From: Gammaproteobacteria bacterium
GTDB lineage: Bacteria; Pseudomonadota; Gammaproteobacteria; Steroidobacterales; Steroidobacteraceae
Assembly (NCBI GenBank): GCA_017577615.1
Contig: PKRE01000001.1
Coordinates: forward strand, 496,001 to 560,000
Direction: 5' to 3'
Length of the DNA: 64,000 bases
Every line of letters begins with the position of its first letter. Positions within the stretch are counted from its first letter, which is position 1. A model generated the notes under the pieces. It saw nothing but the letters and a program-made list of their open reading frames with translations. It had not been told where the DNA came from and did no database searches. Both the position numbers and the translations under genes were made by a program. Shown here piece after piece: positions 62,114-64,000 of this stretch.

Positions 62114-64000
62114 TCAACGCACGTGCACTTCCGATAACGGCATTCCCGTGCGATTTTCGAGCGTGTACTCACCCTTCGTGATCGCGCGGACTTGCTTCGG
62201 GTACAGATCGACGGCCAGCTTCACATCAATGATCCGCGGCTGCGGCGTGCTCTCGAAGTGCAGCAACGTTCTCTCGAAGTCGGCGGCGTATTCGTCCAGA
62301 TCGTTCTCGGTGAGATATTCGTTGAGAACGTTCGTGTTGTAGAAGATGTATCCGCCGAGCAGAACCCAAGAAACCGCGGCGGCTGCAATGATGCGGCCCG
62401 GAGCGCCGCGCAGGCGCGCCGGCAAGCGACGCAGTCGCGGTCTCAGGCTCGTTTCGACTCCGCGCCGCCACAACAAGTGGGCCAGGACGAGCAGGATAAG
62501 CGCAAAGCCCAACCAATAGGCTTGGAACCATGCCCGCCCGATCCAAAACCGCCCCATGCCGTTCATGTCAGAGAGTGGCACCGCGGGCGAACCACCGTAG
62601 TGATAAAGGTTGTGCTCGAAGCCGGCGCCGCTCAGGGCCACACCGGCGACGATATAGACGAGCATCACCGCCCAACCCAATGCTTTGTGCGGAACGAGCG
62701 CTTGCACGAACACCGAGAGAATCGCGAGCAACACAGCGGCAATGACCCCGGGCACGATGAACCACCAGAGGTACGCTGCAAGCTCGATCCGCGTGTAGCC
62801 GTGGTAGAGCTGAAAGGCGATGGCAGCCAGCGTCGCCACGACGAAGGACGCCGTCAGCACCAGCACGATCGCTGCAAATTTCGGCACCATGAAGGCCCAG
62901 TTCGGTGCTGCAGTCGCATCCACGATCTCGTGAATGCGTCGCTCCCGGTCGCGCCACACGAGCTCGCCGGAGTAGTAGATCGCAATGATGATCGGAAACA
63001 GCGTGAAGGCTCCCTGCAGCGCTTCAACCATTGCGCGCGTCACGGGGAAGTACTGCGTGCCGTGACTCTCCACCGCCGTCGCAAGCGTGCCCAGGGTGTT
63101 GAGCACGCCGAGCGCCAGCAAGACGAAAAATGCCGGGCTCTTGAAGACGAAAGCCATGTCGAAGCGCGTCAGCGCAGCGAATTGCCGCCACTTCGTCCTC
63201 CGATCGGCCCGCGGAGAAACCGGCAAGTACGGCGCAGCCGGCGGCGTTTCCGCCCCCTTCGCCCGCCGCGATTTGCGCACCTTGGCGCCCTTCGCATCGA
63301 AACGGAAAAGCGCATAGGCCAGCACGAACAGGGCGGCCGCCACCCCGATCCATAGCAGTCGGTTGTATAGCAGGAGCCCTTGAACCGGCGGCAGCTGCGT
63401 ACTGCGCTCCGCGGCGGTCCAGTAGCGTGTCTCGAGGGCAAGCGAACCCAGCGCGAACGGGTCCGACAATGCGCTCCACGTCTCGAGCTCCGGCTCGGCG
63501 AGCAACACCTGCGCGGTGAGGTAGCCGACCAGGAATGCGACGACGCCGACATACGTCCACATCATGGAGCGTGTCGCCGTTGCCAGCGCGAAAAAGCCGG
63601 CTCCTGCGACCAGCAACGTCGGCGCCGTGTAGATGAACAATGCGTATACGTAATGCGAGAGCACCAACGGCCCGACCTTCTCGACGTCGAGCCACGGCAT
63701 CAGAGCACCGATCAATACTGCGAGCGGCACGCTCGTCATGACGATGAGCGCCACCAGCCACGCGCCAAGAAAGCGTCCGACGAGATAATTGAACTTTGTG
63801 ATGCGCGTGGAGCGTACGATGGGCGCGAAACCACTTTCATCGTCGCGAATGACTGCGTTGGCGACGAACGCCGTCAGCACGAAGATGCCGAAGACGTTCA
63901 TGATCGCGACGGTCTGGAGCAGCGCGTATGGAGAATTGACGTGGACGTTGCCCGGCGCGCCGATCTGTATCTGGTCGATTGTCACCGAGCCGAACGTCAA
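62114..64000 (-). CDS. ABC-2-type permease half of the split fusion (N-terminus runs off the right edge)
   Basis: 628 codons are visible, open at the window end. Many membrane helices are clear (VFGIFVLTAFVANAVI, WTYVGVVAFLVGYL, LWIGVAAALFVLAYALF, WFIVPGVIAAVLLAILSVF). After the last helix it enters the periplasmic start of the M1 domain, RIIDVKLAVDLYPKQ and LENRTGMPLSEVHVR, then stops at TGA (62116-62114). In relatives the next residue is Trp. So TGG to TGA is the probable lesion. The ATP-binding partner would lie beyond the window. Confidence 0.85.
   Translation of the reverse strand: MTFGSVTIDQIQIGAPGNVHVNSPYALLQTVAIMNVFGIFVLTAFVANAVIRDDESGFAPIVRSTRITKFNYLVGRFLGAWLVALIVMTSVPLAVLIGALMPWLDVEKVGPLVLSHYVYALFIYTAPTLLVAGAGFFALATATRSMMWTYVGVVAFLVGYLTAQVLLAEPELETWSALSDPFALGSLALETRYWTAAERSTQLPPVQGLLLYNRLLWIGVAAALFVLAYALFRFDAKGAKVRKSRRAKGAETPPAAPYLPVSPRADRRTKWRQFAALTRFDMAFVFKSPAFFVLLALGVLNTLGTLATAVESHGTQYFPVTRAMVEALQGAFTLFPIIIAIYYSGELVWRDRERRIHEIVDATAAPNWAFMVPKFAAIVLVLTASFVVATLAAIAFQLYHGYTRIELAAYLWWFIVPGVIAAVLLAILSVFVQALVPHKALGWAVMLVYIVAGVALSGAGFEHNLYHYGGSPAVPLSDMNGMGRFWIGRAWFQAYWLGFALILLVLAHLLWRRGVETSLRPRLRRLPARLRGAPGRIIAAAAVSWVLLGGYIFYNTNVLNEYLTENDLDEYAADFERTLLHFESTPQPRIIDVKLAVDLYPKQVRAITKGEYTLENRTGMPLSEVHVR

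Noticed and set aside
62114..62116. TGA read as Trp or selenocysteine
   Set aside because: Other genes here end normally in TGA and no SECIS-like hairpin is evident; a nonsense mutation is simpler.

Overview
The window is 64 kb of GC-rich (roughly 60% by eye) bacterial chromosome with no rRNA, tRNA, IS element, prophage or CRISPR array that I can see. The order dprA-smg-topA, the glutamate synthase pair gltB-gltD, prlC, rlmJ, two large TonB-dependent receptors, many lipoproteins and secreted glycoside hydrolases point to a Gammaproteobacterium. It looks like a plant- or soil-polymer degrader of the Steroidobacteraceae/Xanthomonadales kind. That placement is inference from gene content, not from a search.

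Region 1 (1-9972) is core. It holds an outward-facing LysM protein, dprA, smg, topA and hemF on the plus strand, rlmJ and tag on the minus strand, then hemB, aroE and a gamma-carbonic anhydrase on the plus strand. Region 2 (10020-15332) is a minus-strand unit of a TonB-dependent receptor, a lipoprotein phytase and a secreted purple-acid-type phosphatase, with a 4-base overlap between the last two. It reads as a phytate (organic phosphate) scavenging locus. Region 3 (15482-27065) has oligopeptidase A, a CsgG-like secreted protein, a small lipoprotein, gltB, gltD and an exported methyltransferase-like protein.

Region 4 (27222-28280) holds the most striking regulatory element: a GEMM-I cyclic-di-GMP riboswitch at 28190-28279 on the minus strand. 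Its P1 stem, GAAA-capped P2 and conserved core are all visible, and it lies upstream of a lipoprotein with Ig-like and fibronectin-like domains. Region 5 (28738-39424) is a sugar-catabolism neighbourhood: a lipoprotein of the gluconolactonase/SMP-30 family, a GH3 glucosidase, a GH43 xylosidase/arabinofuranosidase, a Tat-exported Gfo/Idh/MocA oxidoreductase coupled to a shortened companion, and a 6-phosphogluconate dehydrogenase. An orphan PstS-like lipoprotein sits among them.

Region 6 (39516-49811) is a string of small stress and detoxification genes: a LysR regulator with azoR, DUF3465, GFA, GNAT, macrodomain, VOC, deaminase, ABM, SRPBCC and GyrI-like proteins. It also has a HAD phosphatase fused to a P-loop ATPase, followed by a stand-alone Lrp/AsnC ligand-binding protein. 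Region 7 (49983-64000) has two M14 carboxypeptidases around a GC-rich palindrome array, and a universal stress protein.

From about 45 kb onward there is a run of damaged genes: an amber-interrupted small gene, a TonB receptor with an internal deletion, a frameshifted small gene, GrpB and methyltransferase remnants, a frameshifted RibD/dihydrofolate-reductase-like gene, and an ABC-permease/M1-aminopeptidase fusion split by one TGA. The large genes of the first 45 kb are intact, so this looks like local decay rather than general sequence error.
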